64,000 nucleotides of DNA from NCBI RefSeq assembly GCF_000717345.1, contig NZ_JNZA01000020.1, forward strand, positions 97,834 to 161,833, given 5' to 3'. The position numbers and the translations under genes are program-made. The notes below the pieces were generated by a model that saw nothing but the letters and a program-made list of their open reading frames with translations, was not told the origin of the DNA and did not search any database. This DNA is from Streptomyces lydicus. Its GTDB lineage: Bacteria > Actinomycetota > Actinomycetes > Streptomycetales > Streptomycetaceae. Shown here piece by piece: positions 36,407-46,249 of the stretch. Numbering within the stretch: the stretch's first letter is position 1; every line of letters begins with the position of its first letter.

Positions 36407-37402
36407 ATGAAGCTACTGATGCTGGGCGGGACGGAGTTCGTGGGCCGGGCGGTCACCGAGGCGGCGGTGGCACGGGGCTGGCAGGTGACGGTCTTCCACC
36501 GCGGCCATCACGCGCCGCCGGAGGGCACGGCCGCGCTGCACGGTGACCGGCGGGACCGGGCCGGCCTCGCGGCCCTGGAGACGGGTGAGTGGGACGCCGT
36601 CGTCGACACCTGGAGCGGTGCGCCCTCGGCCGTACGGGACGCCGCGCGCCTGTTGGCGGGCCGGGTCGGGGCGTACGCCTACGTCTCCAGCCGGTCGGTG
36701 TACGCGTACCCGGCCGCGTTCGGGCTGGGCGAGGACGCACCGCTGGCGGAGGGCTCCGCGGACTCCACGGACGGCGACGACTACGCGGCGGCCAAGCGGG
36801 GCGGCGAGCTGGCCGCGGTCGACGCCTTCGGGGACCGTGCGCTGCTGGTGCGGGCGGGGTTGATCCTCGGCCCGTACGAGAACATCGGGCGGTTGCCGTG
36901 GTGGCTGAACCGCATCGCCCGCGGCGGCCCCGTCCTGGCGCCGGGCCCGCGGGACTTGGCGCTGCAGTACGTCGATGTCCGGGACATGGCGGAGTGGACG
37001 TTGGACGCGCTGGAGGCCGGCCGCGGCGGCGCGTACAACATGGTGAGCGAGGTCGGGCACGCCACGATGGGTGAGCTGCTGGACAGCTGCGTCAAGGTCA
37101 CCGGCTCGGACGCGGAGCTGCGCTGGACGGCCCCGGAGGACGTGCTCGCGGCCGGTATCGAGCCGTGGACCGAGCTGCCGGTGTGGCTGGCGCCCGGCGA
37201 GGCGCGGGACGCGTTCTTCGGCGCGGACGTCTCCAAGGCGGTGGCGGCCGGGCTGAGGTGCCGGCCCGTCAGCGAGACGGTCGCCGATACCTGGGCCTGG
37301 CTCCGGGACATCGGCGGGGTGGCGCCGCAGCGGCCGGACCGGCCGGTGGTGGGACTGGCGCCGGAGAGGGAGGCGGCCGTCCTGGAACGTGCCGTGGAGT
37401 AG
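36407..37402 (+). CDS. NAD-dependent epimerase/dehydratase-like reductase
   Basis: A 331-residue extended short-chain dehydrogenase. The cofactor motif is MKLLMLGGTEFVGRAVTEA (GGTxFVGR, residues 7-14). The catalytic area has AYVSSRSVYAYP and YAAAKRGGE with the Y-x3-K pair. A C-terminal substrate part follows (YVDVRDMAEWTLDALEAG, GGAYNMVSEVGHATMGELL). It resembles the isoflavone-reductase-like and mRNA-binding epimerase groups more than a defined sugar epimerase. The start is ATG at 36407. It is monocistronic, converging on disA. The substrate is unknown. Confidence 0.85.
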   Translation: MKLLMLGGTEFVGRAVTEAAVARGWQVTVFHRGHHAPPEGTAALHGDRRDRAGLAALETGEWDAVVDTWSGAPSAVRDAARLLAGRVGAYAYVSSRSVYAYPAAFGLGEDAPLAEGSADSTDGDDYAAAKRGGELAAVDAFGDRALLVRAGLILGPYENIGRLPWWLNRIARGGPVLAPGPRDLALQYVDVRDMAEWTLDALEAGRGGAYNMVSEVGHATMGELLDSCVKVTGSDAELRWTAPEDVLAAGIEPWTELPVWLAPGEARDAFFGADVSKAVAAGLRCRPVSETVADTWAWLRDIGGVAPQRPDRPVVGLAPEREAAVLERAVE

Positions 37403-37569
37403 TGGAGCAGTCGGCCGGGGCCGCGCCGACGGGGCCGCCTCGTGGCGCGGACGGCTGGTGCGAGGGGCGCCTCGTGCCCACGTCACGCCCGCGCGGCGCC
37501 GTGGCGGGTGCCCCTCCGCAAGCGACGCCGGGCGGGGGCCTTGCCCTGCCCCCTCCCAGCGATCGGAAG

Positions 37570-38694
37570 CTACACGTACCGTTCCAGGATCGACGACTCC
37601 GCCAGGCGGGAGAGGCCCTCGCGTACGGAGCGGGCGCGGGCCTCGCCCACGCCGTCGACCGCCTGGAGGTCGTCGACGCTGGCGGCGAGCAGCTTCTGCA
37701 GGCCGCCGAAGTGGTCGACGAGGCGGTCGATGACCGTGCCGGGGAGGCGGGGGACCTTGGCCAGCAGGCGGAAGCCGCGGGGGGAGACCGCGGAGTCCAG
37801 GGTCTCGGGGGCGCCGCTGTAGCCCAGGGCGCGGGCGACGGTGGGGAGTTCGAGGAGTTCGGTGTGGCTGAGCGCGTCCAGCTCGGCGAGCGCTTCGGCG
37901 ACCGTGCGGGAGCGCTTGGCGGTCGGCTCCGGGACGTAGTCGCGTACGACCAGTTCGCGCTCGGGCTCCACCCCGGCGATCAGCTCTTCGAGCTGGAGGG
38001 TGAGCAGCCGGCCGTCGGTGCCGAGTTCGACGACGTACTCGGCGATCTCGGTGGCGATCCGGCGGACCATCTCCAGGCGCTGGGCGACCGCGGTGACGTC
38101 GCGGACCGTGACCAGGTCCTCGATTTCGAGGGCGGAGAGGGTGCCGGCGACCTCGTCCAGGCGGAGCTTGTAGCGCTCCAGGGTGGCCAGTGCCTGGTTG
38201 GCGCGGGAGAGGATCGCGGCGGACTCCTCCAGGACGCGGCGCTCGCCGTCGACGTAGAGGGCGATCAGCCGCATGGACTGGCTGACGGAGACGACCGGGA
38301 AGCCGGCCTGGATGGAGACGCGCTGCGCGGTGCGGTGGCGGGTGCCGGTCTCCTCGGTGGGGATGGAGGCGTCGGGGACGAGCTGGACGCCGGCCCGGAG
38401 AATCTTGGTGATGTCCTTGTCGAGGACGAGTGCGCCGTCGAGCTTGCACAGCTCGCGCAGGCGGGTGGCGGTGAATTCCACGTCGAGGACGAAACCGCCG
38501 GTACACATGGACTCGACGGTCTTGTCGAAGCCGAGGACGATCAGTCCGCCGGTGTTGCCGCGGAGGATGCGCTCCAGGCCGTCGCGCAGCGCGGTACCGG
38601 GCGCGACGGCGCTCAGCGAGGCGCGCATCAGGCTCTCGGTACCGGGGTTCCCGCCCGACCTGCCGGGAGTCGATGCCCGGTCGTTGACTGCCAC
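37570..38694 (-). CDS. disA: DNA integrity scanning diadenylate cyclase DisA
   Basis: Makes cyclic di-AMP from two ATP. The octameric DAC domain has DGA at 86-88 (KLDGALVLD) and the GTRHRTA motif at 117-123. A linker helical domain (150-290) follows, and the C-terminal helix-hairpin-helix DNA-binding region contains [20 protein letters not shown] and [17 protein letters not shown]. The length of 374 is normal. The start is GTG at 38694. It lies 124 bases downstream of radA on the same strand, the conserved radA-disA pairing. c-di-AMP in Streptomyces affects osmotic balance and development. Confidence 0.97.
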   Translation of the reverse strand: MAVNDRASTPGRSGGNPGTESLMRASLSAVAPGTALRDGLERILRGNTGGLIVLGFDKTVESMCTGGFVLDVEFTATRLRELCKLDGALVLDKDITKILRAGVQLVPDASIPTEETGTRHRTAQRVSIQAGFPVVSVSQSMRLIALYVDGERRVLEESAAILSRANQALATLERYKLRLDEVAGTLSALEIEDLVTVRDVTAVAQRLEMVRRIATEIAEYVVELGTDGRLLTLQLEELIAGVEPERELVVRDYVPEPTAKRSRTVAEALAELDALSHTELLELPTVARALGYSGAPETLDSAVSPRGFRLLAKVPRLPGTVIDRLVDHFGGLQKLLAASVDDLQAVDGVGEARARSVREGLSRLAESSILERYV

Positions 38695-38818
38695 TGCGCT
38701 CCTCCGTTGCCAGGTCGCTCGGTCCGCAGGCCGCCCGGCCCTGCTGTGGTTGACGTACCTGGGGAGCGTACGTGGCCGACAGGCAATTGCGCGGTGACGG
38801 GCGAGACCAGGGCAAAGT

Positions 38819-40231
38819 CTACCGGCGCGCGCCCTCTTCCTGTGGGGCCTCCCGGCGCACTCGCTTGGGCAGGACGCTCAGTGCCTGCCCGACGTCGGCG
38901 ACCTCAAGCACGCGCATTCCCTCGGGGATCTTGCCCGGGTCGGAGGGGACCAGGGCGTGGGTGAAGCCGAGCCGGGCCGCTTCGGACAGCCGGCGCTGGA
39001 CGCCGGTGACGCGCCTGACCTCGCCCGCGAGGCCCACTTCGCCGATGGCGACCAGGTTCTTGGGGAGGGGGGTGTCGCTGGCGGCGCTGGCCAGGGCGAG
39101 GGCGACGGCGAGGTCGGCGGCCGGTTCGGTGAGCTTCACGCCGCCGACCGTGGCGCTGTAGATGTCGCGTTTGCCCAGGGCGCTGATCCGGCCGCGCTGC
39201 TCCAGGACGGCGAGCATCATCGACACCCGGGAGGTCTCCAGGCCGGAGGTCGTCCGCCGGGGGGAGGGGATCTGGGAGTCGACGGTCAGGGCCTGGACCT
39301 CGGCGACGAGGGGGCGGCGGCCTTCCAAGGTGACCGTGAGGCAGGTGCCGGGCACCGGCTCGGCGCGGCGGGTCAGGAAGAGGCCGGAGGGGTCGGCGAG
39401 GCCGGTGATGCCTTCGTCGTGGAGTTCGAAGCAGCCGACCTCGTCGGTGGTGCCGTAGCGGTTCTTGACGCCGCGGACCAGGCGGAGACGGGCGTGCCGG
39501 TCGCCCTCGAAGTGCAGGACGACGTCGACGAGGTGCTCCAGCAGGCGGGGTCCGGCGATGGCGCCGTCCTTGGTGACGTGGCCCACCAGCAGGGTGGACA
39601 TGCCGCGTTCCTTGGAGGCCCGGATGAGGGCGCCGGCCACCTCGCGGACCTGGGCCATGCCGCCGGGCGCGCCCTCGATCTCGGGTGAGGCGACGGTCTG
39701 AACGGAGTCCAGGACGAGCAGCGACGGCTTGACGGTGTCGAGGTGGCCGAGGACGGCGGACAGGTCGGTCTCGGCGGCCAGGTAGAGGTGGTCGTCGAGG
39801 GCGCCGATGCGGTCTGCGCGCAGCCGTACCTGGCTCGCGGACTCCTCACCGGTCACGTAGAGGGTGGGGTGGGCGGCGGAGGCGGACTTGGCGGCGGCGT
39901 CCAGGAGGAGGGTGGACTTGCCGACGCCGGGCTCGCCGGCGAGGAGGACGACGGCGCCGGGGACGAGCCCGCCGCCGAGGACCCGGTCGAGTTCGTCGAC
40001 GCCGGTGGAGCGGGCGGTGGCCTGGCGGCCGTCGACCTGGCCGATGGGCACCGCGGCCGTCGTGACCCGGCCGGGGGCGGTCGTGCGCACGGCGGGGGTG
40101 CCGCCGAACTCCTCGACCGTGCCCCACGCCTGGCACTCGGGGCACCGGCCGAGCCACTTCGCGGTGGTCCAGCCGCACTCCGTGCAGCGGTACGAGGGGC
40201 GCTCCTTGCCCGGCGTTTTACGAGTTGCCAT
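38819..40231 (-). CDS. radA: DNA repair protein RadA
   Basis: A 470-residue RecA-like ATPase that helps process recombination branches. It has an N-terminal C4 zinc finger ([20 protein letters not shown]), Walker [14 protein letters not shown], the RadA-specific [12 protein letters not shown] motif, Walker [12 protein letters not shown], and a C-terminal Lon-like domain ([32 protein letters not shown]). The start is ATG at 40231. It is upstream of disA on the same strand; RadA is known in other bacteria to restrain DisA activity. Confidence 0.97.
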   Translation of the reverse strand: MATRKTPGKERPSYRCTECGWTTAKWLGRCPECQAWGTVEEFGGTPAVRTTAPGRVTTAAVPIGQVDGRQATARSTGVDELDRVLGGGLVPGAVVLLAGEPGVGKSTLLLDAAAKSASAAHPTLYVTGEESASQVRLRADRIGALDDHLYLAAETDLSAVLGHLDTVKPSLLVLDSVQTVASPEIEGAPGGMAQVREVAGALIRASKERGMSTLLVGHVTKDGAIAGPRLLEHLVDVVLHFEGDRHARLRLVRGVKNRYGTTDEVGCFELHDEGITGLADPSGLFLTRRAEPVPGTCLTVTLEGRRPLVAEVQALTVDSQIPSPRRTTSGLETSRVSMMLAVLEQRGRISALGKRDIYSATVGGVKLTEPAADLAVALALASAASDTPLPKNLVAIGEVGLAGEVRRVTGVQRRLSEAARLGFTHALVPSDPGKIPEGMRVLEVADVGQALSVLPKRVRREAPQEEGARR

Positions 40232-40511
40232 GGGGTCACCGTAGCGGCGGGGTCCGACAACGCCTCCGCGCGGAGCGGGAGAGAGGGGCGCGGAGAGGGG
40301 TGCGGGGGAGGGGCAGCGGGTGCGGCGGGGAGGCCCTCGCCGGCCCCGGCGTGGTCGTGGGTTGCTCCGACCGGGTGGCGCACGCGGCGCGTGCCCGTCC
40401 AGGGAAAGGCCGGCTCGTGTCCCCTTTTGAGGGAGATGGTCACCCGTAAGGGTTAAAAGTGTGCAAGGCGAGCAGGGCTGGCTGCATCATCCGCCTACCG
40501 TCGCCGGGGTG

Positions 40512-42290
40512 ATGAGCAGCAGGCCCGAGCACCCCAGGCACTCCACCGGCGCACACCGGTCGCGCGGCGACGACCGGCGCCTGAGCCGTTCGCGGCCCGC
40601 CGAGCGGCCCGATCCGGGCGCCGCGGGCGACCACGACGACGGCTACGAGCCGTATCTGGACGGGCTGTTCACCTACTGCCTGTCGGTGCTGTGCGACCAC
40701 GACGCGGCGACGGCGGTGCTCGGCGAGGTGCTGGCGCTCGCCGAGCGGCACCACACCCGGTGCCCCGCGGACCCGGCGCGGCACCGCTCCTGGTTCTACG
40801 CCCTGGCCCGCTGGGCCTGTCTGCGCCGGCTCGCCGAGCGGGCCGGCCAGGACGCCGGCCGGCCGGACGGCAAGCGGGCGGCGGCCGGCCGGGCCGTCCG
40901 GGACACCGAGCGGCGTCAGCGGGAACTGGCCGCGCTGGCCTGGCCGGAGGCCGCCGGGACCACCCCCGAGCAGCGGGAGGCGCTGGAACTCTCGGTGCGT
41001 CACCGGCTGTCCGCGGACGAGGTGGCGGCGGTGCTCGGCGCGGACCCGATCGCCACCCGGGCGCTGCTGGCCACCGCGTCGTGCGAGGTCGAGCGGACGC
41101 GGGCGGCGCTGGCCGTGGTCGAGTCCGGCCGCTGCCGCGAGGTGGCGCAGCTGGCGGGTGACAGTCAGCTGCTGCTGGGCGCGGCGCTGAGCCGGGAGCT
41201 GGTGCGGCACGTCGACGACTGTGCGGAGTGCCGGCGGGCCGCCGAGCGGGCCACCGTGCCGGGGACGTGGCCGGGCACCGCGCCGGCGGCCCGGGGCGCC
41301 CTGCCGCTGGTGGCGGTGGACCGGGACGCGGTCCTCGGTGCGCTGGGGGCGGCCCGGCGGTCGCGTTCGGGGCGCGCGGAGGGCGTGCCCGGCGCGGGAC
41401 GCGGTGGCCGGCCGGGTGGGGCAAACGGTTCTCCTCGCTACGACCGCAGCGGTTTCCCCGTGGGTGCGCCCACGGACCGGGCCGCCCGCCGCCGCAGGCT
41501 GCGGGCCCGGGCGCTGACCACGACCGTGGTCGCCACGGTCGTCGCGGCGCCGGTGCTGGCCCTGTGGGCGGCCTACCGGGGCGCGCCCGCGACGGGGGAG
41601 ACGGTGGACGGCTCCCCGTCGGTGACGGCCAATGACTCGCCGGCCGGCGCGCAGCTCGGCGGCCGCCCGTACGAGAACGCCGGCAACGCCCGCACGACGC
41701 CCGCGCCCGGTTTCCGGGCCGGGGACGGGACGCCCGATGTGTCGGTCGAGGTGATCAGCGCGGACGGCACCCCGCTGCGGCCGGGGGAGAGCGCCGCGGT
41801 GTCGGAGAAGGGCCCGGGCCGGCTGACGGTCGCCGCGCAGCCGAGCGGCGCGACGACGGTCATCACGATCAGCGCCTCGGGCGGGAAGCCGGTGCACTGG
41901 ACGGCGTCGTCGGGCGCGGCCTGGCTCCAGATGAGTCATACGGCGGGTTCGCTGCAGCCGGGGGAGTCCACGACGATCACGGTCTACGTCGACCACGACC
42001 GGGAGCCGACCGGCCACTGGCGGGCCCGGATCGCCATCGAGCCCGGCGGCACCGCCGTCACGCTGGACGGTTACGGCGCGACCGGCCCCGCGCCCGGTCC
42101 GCACCACCCGGCGCCGCACCACCCGGTCCCGTCGCCCTCGCGCCCCACGCCGACGCGCCCGCCGACCCCGTCGGACCCGACGCCGACGCCCACGCCGACC
42201 CCCACGAACCCGGCCCCGAGCCCCACCGCGACCACCCCGGCCCCGCCCTCGACGGAGACCCCGTCGAACACGACGCACCCGGCGCGCTGA
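40512..42290 (+). CDS. Sigma-like / zinc anti-sigma-like / BACON-domain membrane protein
   Basis: A 592-residue mosaic protein. Residues 47-110 resemble ECF sigma region 2 (YLDGLFTYCLSVLCDHDAAT, HRSWFYALARWACLRRLAER). Residues 150-200 resemble region 4 (ALELSVRHRLSADEVAAVLG). At 233-240 HVDDCAEC gives the H-x3-C-x2-C of zinc-binding anti-sigma domains. One transmembrane helix follows (334-355), then an extracytoplasmic BACON-like beta domain (about 420-510, with HWTASSGAAWLQMSHTAGSL) and a Pro/Thr-repeat tail likely spanning the wall. Whether the sigma part still works is unclear. The ATG at 40512 is used; the frame is open to a GTG at 40461. It is divergent from radA. Confidence 0.75.
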   Translation: MSSRPEHPRHSTGAHRSRGDDRRLSRSRPAERPDPGAAGDHDDGYEPYLDGLFTYCLSVLCDHDAATAVLGEVLALAERHHTRCPADPARHRSWFYALARWACLRRLAERAGQDAGRPDGKRAAAGRAVRDTERRQRELAALAWPEAAGTTPEQREALELSVRHRLSADEVAAVLGADPIATRALLATASCEVERTRAALAVVESGRCREVAQLAGDSQLLLGAALSRELVRHVDDCAECRRAAERATVPGTWPGTAPAARGALPLVAVDRDAVLGALGAARRSRSGRAEGVPGAGRGGRPGGANGSPRYDRSGFPVGAPTDRAARRRRLRARALTTTVVATVVAAPVLALWAAYRGAPATGETVDGSPSVTANDSPAGAQLGGRPYENAGNARTTPAPGFRAGDGTPDVSVEVISADGTPLRPGESAAVSEKGPGRLTVAAQPSGATTVITISASGGKPVHWTASSGAAWLQMSHTAGSLQPGESTTITVYVDHDREPTGHWRARIAIEPGGTAVTLDGYGATGPAPGPHHPAPHHPVPSPSRPTPTRPPTPSDPTPTPTPTPTNPAPSPTATTPAPPSTETPSNTTHPAR

Positions 42291-42386
42291 GACGGCACAG
42301 CGGCGGGGGCCACGGGCGCCCGGCGCGCTGAGGCGCACAGCGGCGGGCGTCATCGGCGCCCGCCGCGCCGGAGCGATCCGCCCCGG

Positions 42387-43256
42387 CTACTTCTGCTTGT
42401 CCGGCTTCGGCTGCTTGGCAGGCCGCGGCGGGTCCGCCGGGTGCGGGGCCATCGGTAGGGTCGCCGCCAGCCGCTCCTCGCACAGCTCGGCGAGCCTGGC
42501 GTAGCCCTTCTTGCCCATCAGCTCGGTCAGCTCCGGCTTGTACGAGACGTAGACCGGCTCGCCGGCGCCGTGCGCGGAGGTCGCGGACGTGCACCACCAG
42601 TGCAGGTCGTGGCCGCCCGGGCCCCAGCCCCGGCGGTCGTACTCGCCGATCGTGATCTGCAGCACCTGGGTGTCGTCGGGCCGGTCGATCCAGTCGTAGG
42701 TGCGCCGGACCGGCAGCTGCCAGCAGACGTCCGGCTTGGTCTCCAGCGGCTCGCGGCCCTCGCGCAGCGCGAGGATGTGCAGCGAGCAGCCCGCGCCGGC
42801 GGGGAAGCCCGGGCGGTTCTGGAAGATGCACGAGCCCTGCCAGCGGCGGGTCTGCCGCTCGCCGTCCTCGTCCTCCTCCGTCCAGCCGGTCTCCGTGCCC
42901 ACGTCGTGGAACTGCCAGAGGTCGGGCGTCAGCCGCGCCACATGGCTCGCCACCCGCTTCTCGTCGTCCTCGTCGGAGAAGTGGGCGCCGAGCGTGCAGC
43001 AGCCGTCGTCCGCCCGGCCGGCCTGGATGCCCTGGCAGCCGCTGCCGAAGATGCAGGTCCAGCGGGAGGTCAGCCAGGTCAGGTCGCAGCGGAAGAGCTG
43101 CTCGTCGTCGGCCGGGTCGGGGAAGGTGACCCAGGCGCGGGCGAAGTCGAGTCCGACCTCGTCGGCCGGGGGGCGCGCCTGCTCGGCCTGCCGGGCGCGC
43201 CGCTTCTCGTCCTTATTGAGCGCTTTTTCGTGCTTCGCCTTTTTCGTCTTTGCCAC
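42387..43256 (-). CDS. Conserved cysteine-rich protein, DUF3109/YkgJ-like
   Basis: A 289-residue cytosolic protein. A lysine-rich start ([20 protein letters not shown]) is followed by a conserved core with clustered cysteines ([20 protein letters not shown], then [36 protein letters not shown]) and a His/Trp block ([15 protein letters not shown]). The arrangement suits iron or zinc binding, as in the YkgJ/DUF3109 group, but that is an inference. The start is GTG at 43256, which fits the Lys-rich N-terminus. It is divergent from the Ppx/GppA gene. The function is unknown. Confidence 0.7.
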   Translation of the reverse strand: MAKTKKAKHEKALNKDEKRRARQAEQARPPADEVGLDFARAWVTFPDPADDEQLFRCDLTWLTSRWTCIFGSGCQGIQAGRADDGCCTLGAHFSDEDDEKRVASHVARLTPDLWQFHDVGTETGWTEEDEDGERQTRRWQGSCIFQNRPGFPAGAGCSLHILALREGREPLETKPDVCWQLPVRRTYDWIDRPDDTQVLQITIGEYDRRGWGPGGHDLHWWCTSATSAHGAGEPVYVSYKPELTELMGKKGYARLAELCEERLAATLPMAPHPADPPRPAKQPKPDKQK

Positions 43257-43451
43257 GAGATCCAGCGTACGGGTCGCCGCGGGACCTTGAGCAATTGCTC
43301 AATTCCGTAGATTTCGCGCCGCGCGGCCGCGGCCGGCGCCCGGACCGTCCGGCAGGCCGGGGTGGCCGCCGGGCACGGCGCCGACCTGGGGGGACGCCAT
43401 GGGGGGACCGGGGCGCAAGAGCGGTGGGGGCCGCGCAGTAGGTTTCCCCGT

Positions 43452-44378
43452 ATGAGACTCGGTGTCCTCGATGTGGGTTCGAATACGGTCCATCTGCTCG
43501 TGGTGGACGCACACCCGGGCGCGCGCCCGCTGCCCGCCTATTCGCACAAGGCGGAGCTGCGCCTGGCCGAACTCCTCGACGAGGGCGGCGCCATAAGCGA
43601 CCACGGGGTGGAGCGCCTGGTGGCCACCGTCCTGGAGGCGCTTCAGGTGGCCGAGGACAAGGGCGTCGAGAGCGTGCTGCCGTTCGCCACGTCCGCGGTG
43701 CGGGAGGCGTCCAACGGCGAGGAGGTGCTGCGCCGGGTCTCCCAGGAGACCGGCGTGGACCTGCAGGTCCTGTCCGGCGAGGACGAGGCGCGGCTCACGT
43801 TCCTGGCGGCCCGCCGCTGGCTGGGCTGGTCCTCCGGGCGGCTGCTCGTCCTGGACATCGGCGGCGGCTCGTTGGAGATCGCGTACGGCCTGGACGAGGA
43901 CCCGGACGTGGCGGTCTCGCTGCCGCTGGGCGCCGGCCGGCTGACCGCGGGCGACCTGCCGGGCGATCCACCGGACCCGGAGGACGTGCGGACGCTGCGG
44001 CGCCGGGTGCGGGCCGAGATCGCCAAGGTGGTGAGCGAGTTCCGCCGCTACGGCAGCCCCGACCACGTCGTCGGCACGTCCAAGACCTTCAAGCAGCTGG
44101 CCCGGATCGCCGGCGCCGCGCGCTCCGCCGAGGGCCTCTACGTCCAGCGGGAGCTGACCCACAAGAAGCTGGAGGAGTGGGTGCCGCGGCTGGCGGGGAT
44201 GTCCGCGGAAGCGCGGGTGGAGTTGCCCGGCGTGTCCGAGGGGCGGGCGCAGCAGCTGCTGGCCGGGGCGCTGGTCGCCGAGGCGGCGATGGATCTGTTC
44301 GGGGTCGAGACGCTGGACATCTGCCCGTGGGCGCTGCGCGAGGGCGTGATCCTGCGGCGGCTGGACCACCTGCCGTAG
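43452..44378 (+). CDS. Ppx/GppA-family phosphatase
   Basis: A 308-residue ASKHA-fold enzyme expected to hydrolyse polyphosphate or pppGpp. The phosphate-1 motif is [17 protein letters not shown] (3-19). The catalytic glutamate region is [15 protein letters not shown], the phosphate-2 motif is [15 protein letters not shown], and [16 protein letters not shown] follows. It is of the short, N-domain-only type common in actinobacteria, without the HD domain of E. coli Ppx. The start is ATG at 43452, as the conserved fold begins at once. It is followed 196 bases later by an isomerase gene on the same strand. Confidence 0.92.
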   Translation: MRLGVLDVGSNTVHLLVVDAHPGARPLPAYSHKAELRLAELLDEGGAISDHGVERLVATVLEALQVAEDKGVESVLPFATSAVREASNGEEVLRRVSQETGVDLQVLSGEDEARLTFLAARRWLGWSSGRLLVLDIGGGSLEIAYGLDEDPDVAVSLPLGAGRLTAGDLPGDPPDPEDVRTLRRRVRAEIAKVVSEFRRYGSPDHVVGTSKTFKQLARIAGAARSAEGLYVQRELTHKKLEEWVPRLAGMSAEARVELPGVSEGRAQQLLAGALVAEAAMDLFGVETLDICPWALREGVILRRLDHLP

Positions 44379-44574
44379 GGGCGGTCGGCGCGGGGGCGGG
44401 CGCTCCCGCGTCGCGTGAGACTCGTCACGTCCGACGGGACGCGGTACCGCACCCGTAACGCCTGGCCCCTGGCCCCCACGGCTTGTGAGGAGGCGGGCGG
44501 CGGCCCGCGACGGCGGGCGGTGGCTGCCGGGACCTCCTGCCCCGTACACAGTTCCGGCCCGTACGCTGTCCCTC

Positions 44575-45399
44575 GTGACAGAGCCAGTGGTGCGCATTCC
44601 GGATGCGAAGGTCGCGCTGTCCACGGCTTCGGTCTATCCGGAGTCGACGGCGACGGCCTTCGAGATCGCCGCGCGCCTGGGCTACGACGGCGTCGAGGTC
44701 ATGGTGTGGACCGATCCGGTCAGCCAGGACATCGAGGCGCTGCGCCGGCTCTCCGACTACCACGGCGTGCCGGTCCTCGCGGTCCACGCGCCGTGTCTGC
44801 TGATCACCCAGCGGGTCTGGTCCACCGACCCGTGGGTCAAGCTCCAGCGGGCCCGTACGGCCGCCGAGAAGCTGGGCGCCTCGACCGTGGTCGTGCACCC
44901 GCCGTTCCGGTGGCAGCGCAGCTACGCGCGGGAATTCGTCCGCGGGGTGTGGCGCATGGAGGGCGAGACGGACGTCCGGTTCGCCGTCGAGAACATGTAT
45001 CCGTGGCGCTACCGGGACCGCGAGATGCTGGCGTACGCGCCGGACTGGGACCCGACCAACGACGACTACCGGCACTTCACCGTCGACCTCTCGCACACCG
45101 CCACCGCGCGCAACGACGCGCTGGAGATGGTGTCGCGGATGGGCGACCGGCTGGCGCACGTCCACCTCGCCGACGGCAACGGGTCCGCCAAGGACGAGCA
45201 CCTGGTGCCGGGGCGCGGCAGCCAGCCCTGCGCCGAGGTGCTGGAGGGGCTCGCCGCGACCGGTTTCGACGGGCATGTGGTCGTCGAGGTCAACACCCGG
45301 CGGGCGATGTCCGCCGCCGAACGCGAGGCCGACCTCGCCGAGGCGCTCGCCTACACCCGGCTGCACCTGGCCTCACCGACCCGGGTCCCCGGCTCGTGA
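44575..45399 (+). CDS. Sugar phosphate isomerase/epimerase (AP endonuclease family 2 fold)
   Basis: A 274-residue TIM-barrel protein of the xylose-isomerase-like superfamily. Visible blocks are [99 protein letters not shown] and [12 protein letters not shown]. The His/Glu/Asp positions fit divalent-metal binding. The substrate is unknown. The start is GTG at 44575. Its stop overlaps the GTG start of a TetR gene (GTGA), so the two are translationally coupled. Confidence 0.87.
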   Translation: MTEPVVRIPDAKVALSTASVYPESTATAFEIAARLGYDGVEVMVWTDPVSQDIEALRRLSDYHGVPVLAVHAPCLLITQRVWSTDPWVKLQRARTAAEKLGASTVVVHPPFRWQRSYAREFVRGVWRMEGETDVRFAVENMYPWRYRDREMLAYAPDWDPTNDDYRHFTVDLSHTATARNDALEMVSRMGDRLAHVHLADGNGSAKDEHLVPGRGSQPCAEVLEGLAATGFDGHVVVEVNTRRAMSAAEREADLAEALAYTRLHLASPTRVPGS

Positions 45400-46049
45400 C
45401 CGACGGCGGGGACGCGGCCGCGGACGGCGGCCAGGGGGGCAAGCCCGCCGGGTCCGCACGCCGCCGTGGCCGCCCCGCCCGCGCCGCCGAGCCGGGACCC
45501 GGCGCCCGGGAGCGGATCCTGGCCGCGGCCCGTACGGAGTTCGCAGAGCGCGGCTACGACCGGACGTCCATCCGCGGTATCGCCAAGGCGGCCGGAGTGG
45601 ACGCGGCGCTGGTCCACCACTACTTCGGCACCAAGGAGCAGGTGTTCGGCGCGGCCATCGAGCTGTCCTTCGCGCCCGCGCTGACCATGCCCGAGACCCT
45701 CGCGGGCGGCGGCGCGGACGTGGGCGAGCGGATGGCCCGGTTCATGTTCGGCGTCTGGGAGAACCCGGTCACCCGGCAGCCGCTGCTGGCCATCATGCGG
45801 TCGGCGCTGACCAACGACACCGCGGCGGCGGTGCTGCGCGGCCTCGTCGCACGCCGGATGCTCCAGCGGGTGGCGGGCGAACTGACCGTCCCCGACCCGG
45901 AGTTCCGGGCGCAGCTGGCCGCCGGGCACCTCATCGGGATCGCCGTGCTGCGTTACGTGATCAAGATGGATCCGCTGGCCTCCGCGGAGGTGGAGGAGAT
46001 CATCGCGATGGTCGCCCCGGCGCTCCAGCGCTATCTGACCCAGCCGTGA
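45396..46049 (+). CDS. TetR-family transcriptional regulator
   Basis: A 217-residue regulator. After a Gly/Ala/Arg-rich N-terminal 33 residues comes the HTH domain: [40 protein letters not shown], and [14 protein letters not shown]. The C-terminal domain ([40 protein letters not shown]) is of the TetR_C_17-like type. The start is GTG at 45396, overlapping the isomerase stop by 4 bases. The coupling suggests joint expression, and the regulator may control the isomerase gene or the following ilvD region. No palindromic operator was recognised. Confidence 0.9.
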   Translation: MTDGGDAAADGGQGGKPAGSARRRGRPARAAEPGPGARERILAAARTEFAERGYDRTSIRGIAKAAGVDAALVHHYFGTKEQVFGAAIELSFAPALTMPETLAGGGADVGERMARFMFGVWENPVTRQPLLAIMRSALTNDTAAAVLRGLVARRMLQRVAGELTVPDPEFRAQLAAGHLIGIAVLRYVIKMDPLASAEVEEIIAMVAPALQRYLTQP

Positions 46050-46249
46050 CGTCCCGGGCGGGAACTGCCCGGACTGTCCGCACTACGGGCAGCCGTCTCA
46101 CATTCCGGCGCCAGTGTCCGGATCTTGGATCAAGAGCGTAACCTCGGCCTCAGCTGCTCTATGACGCCGCCCGGTGGGCGACGGGCCGTCCCGGCCCGGA
46201 CTCCCGGAGCCCGGCGGTCGTACGGACGATTCCCGAGGGAGTGACCATC

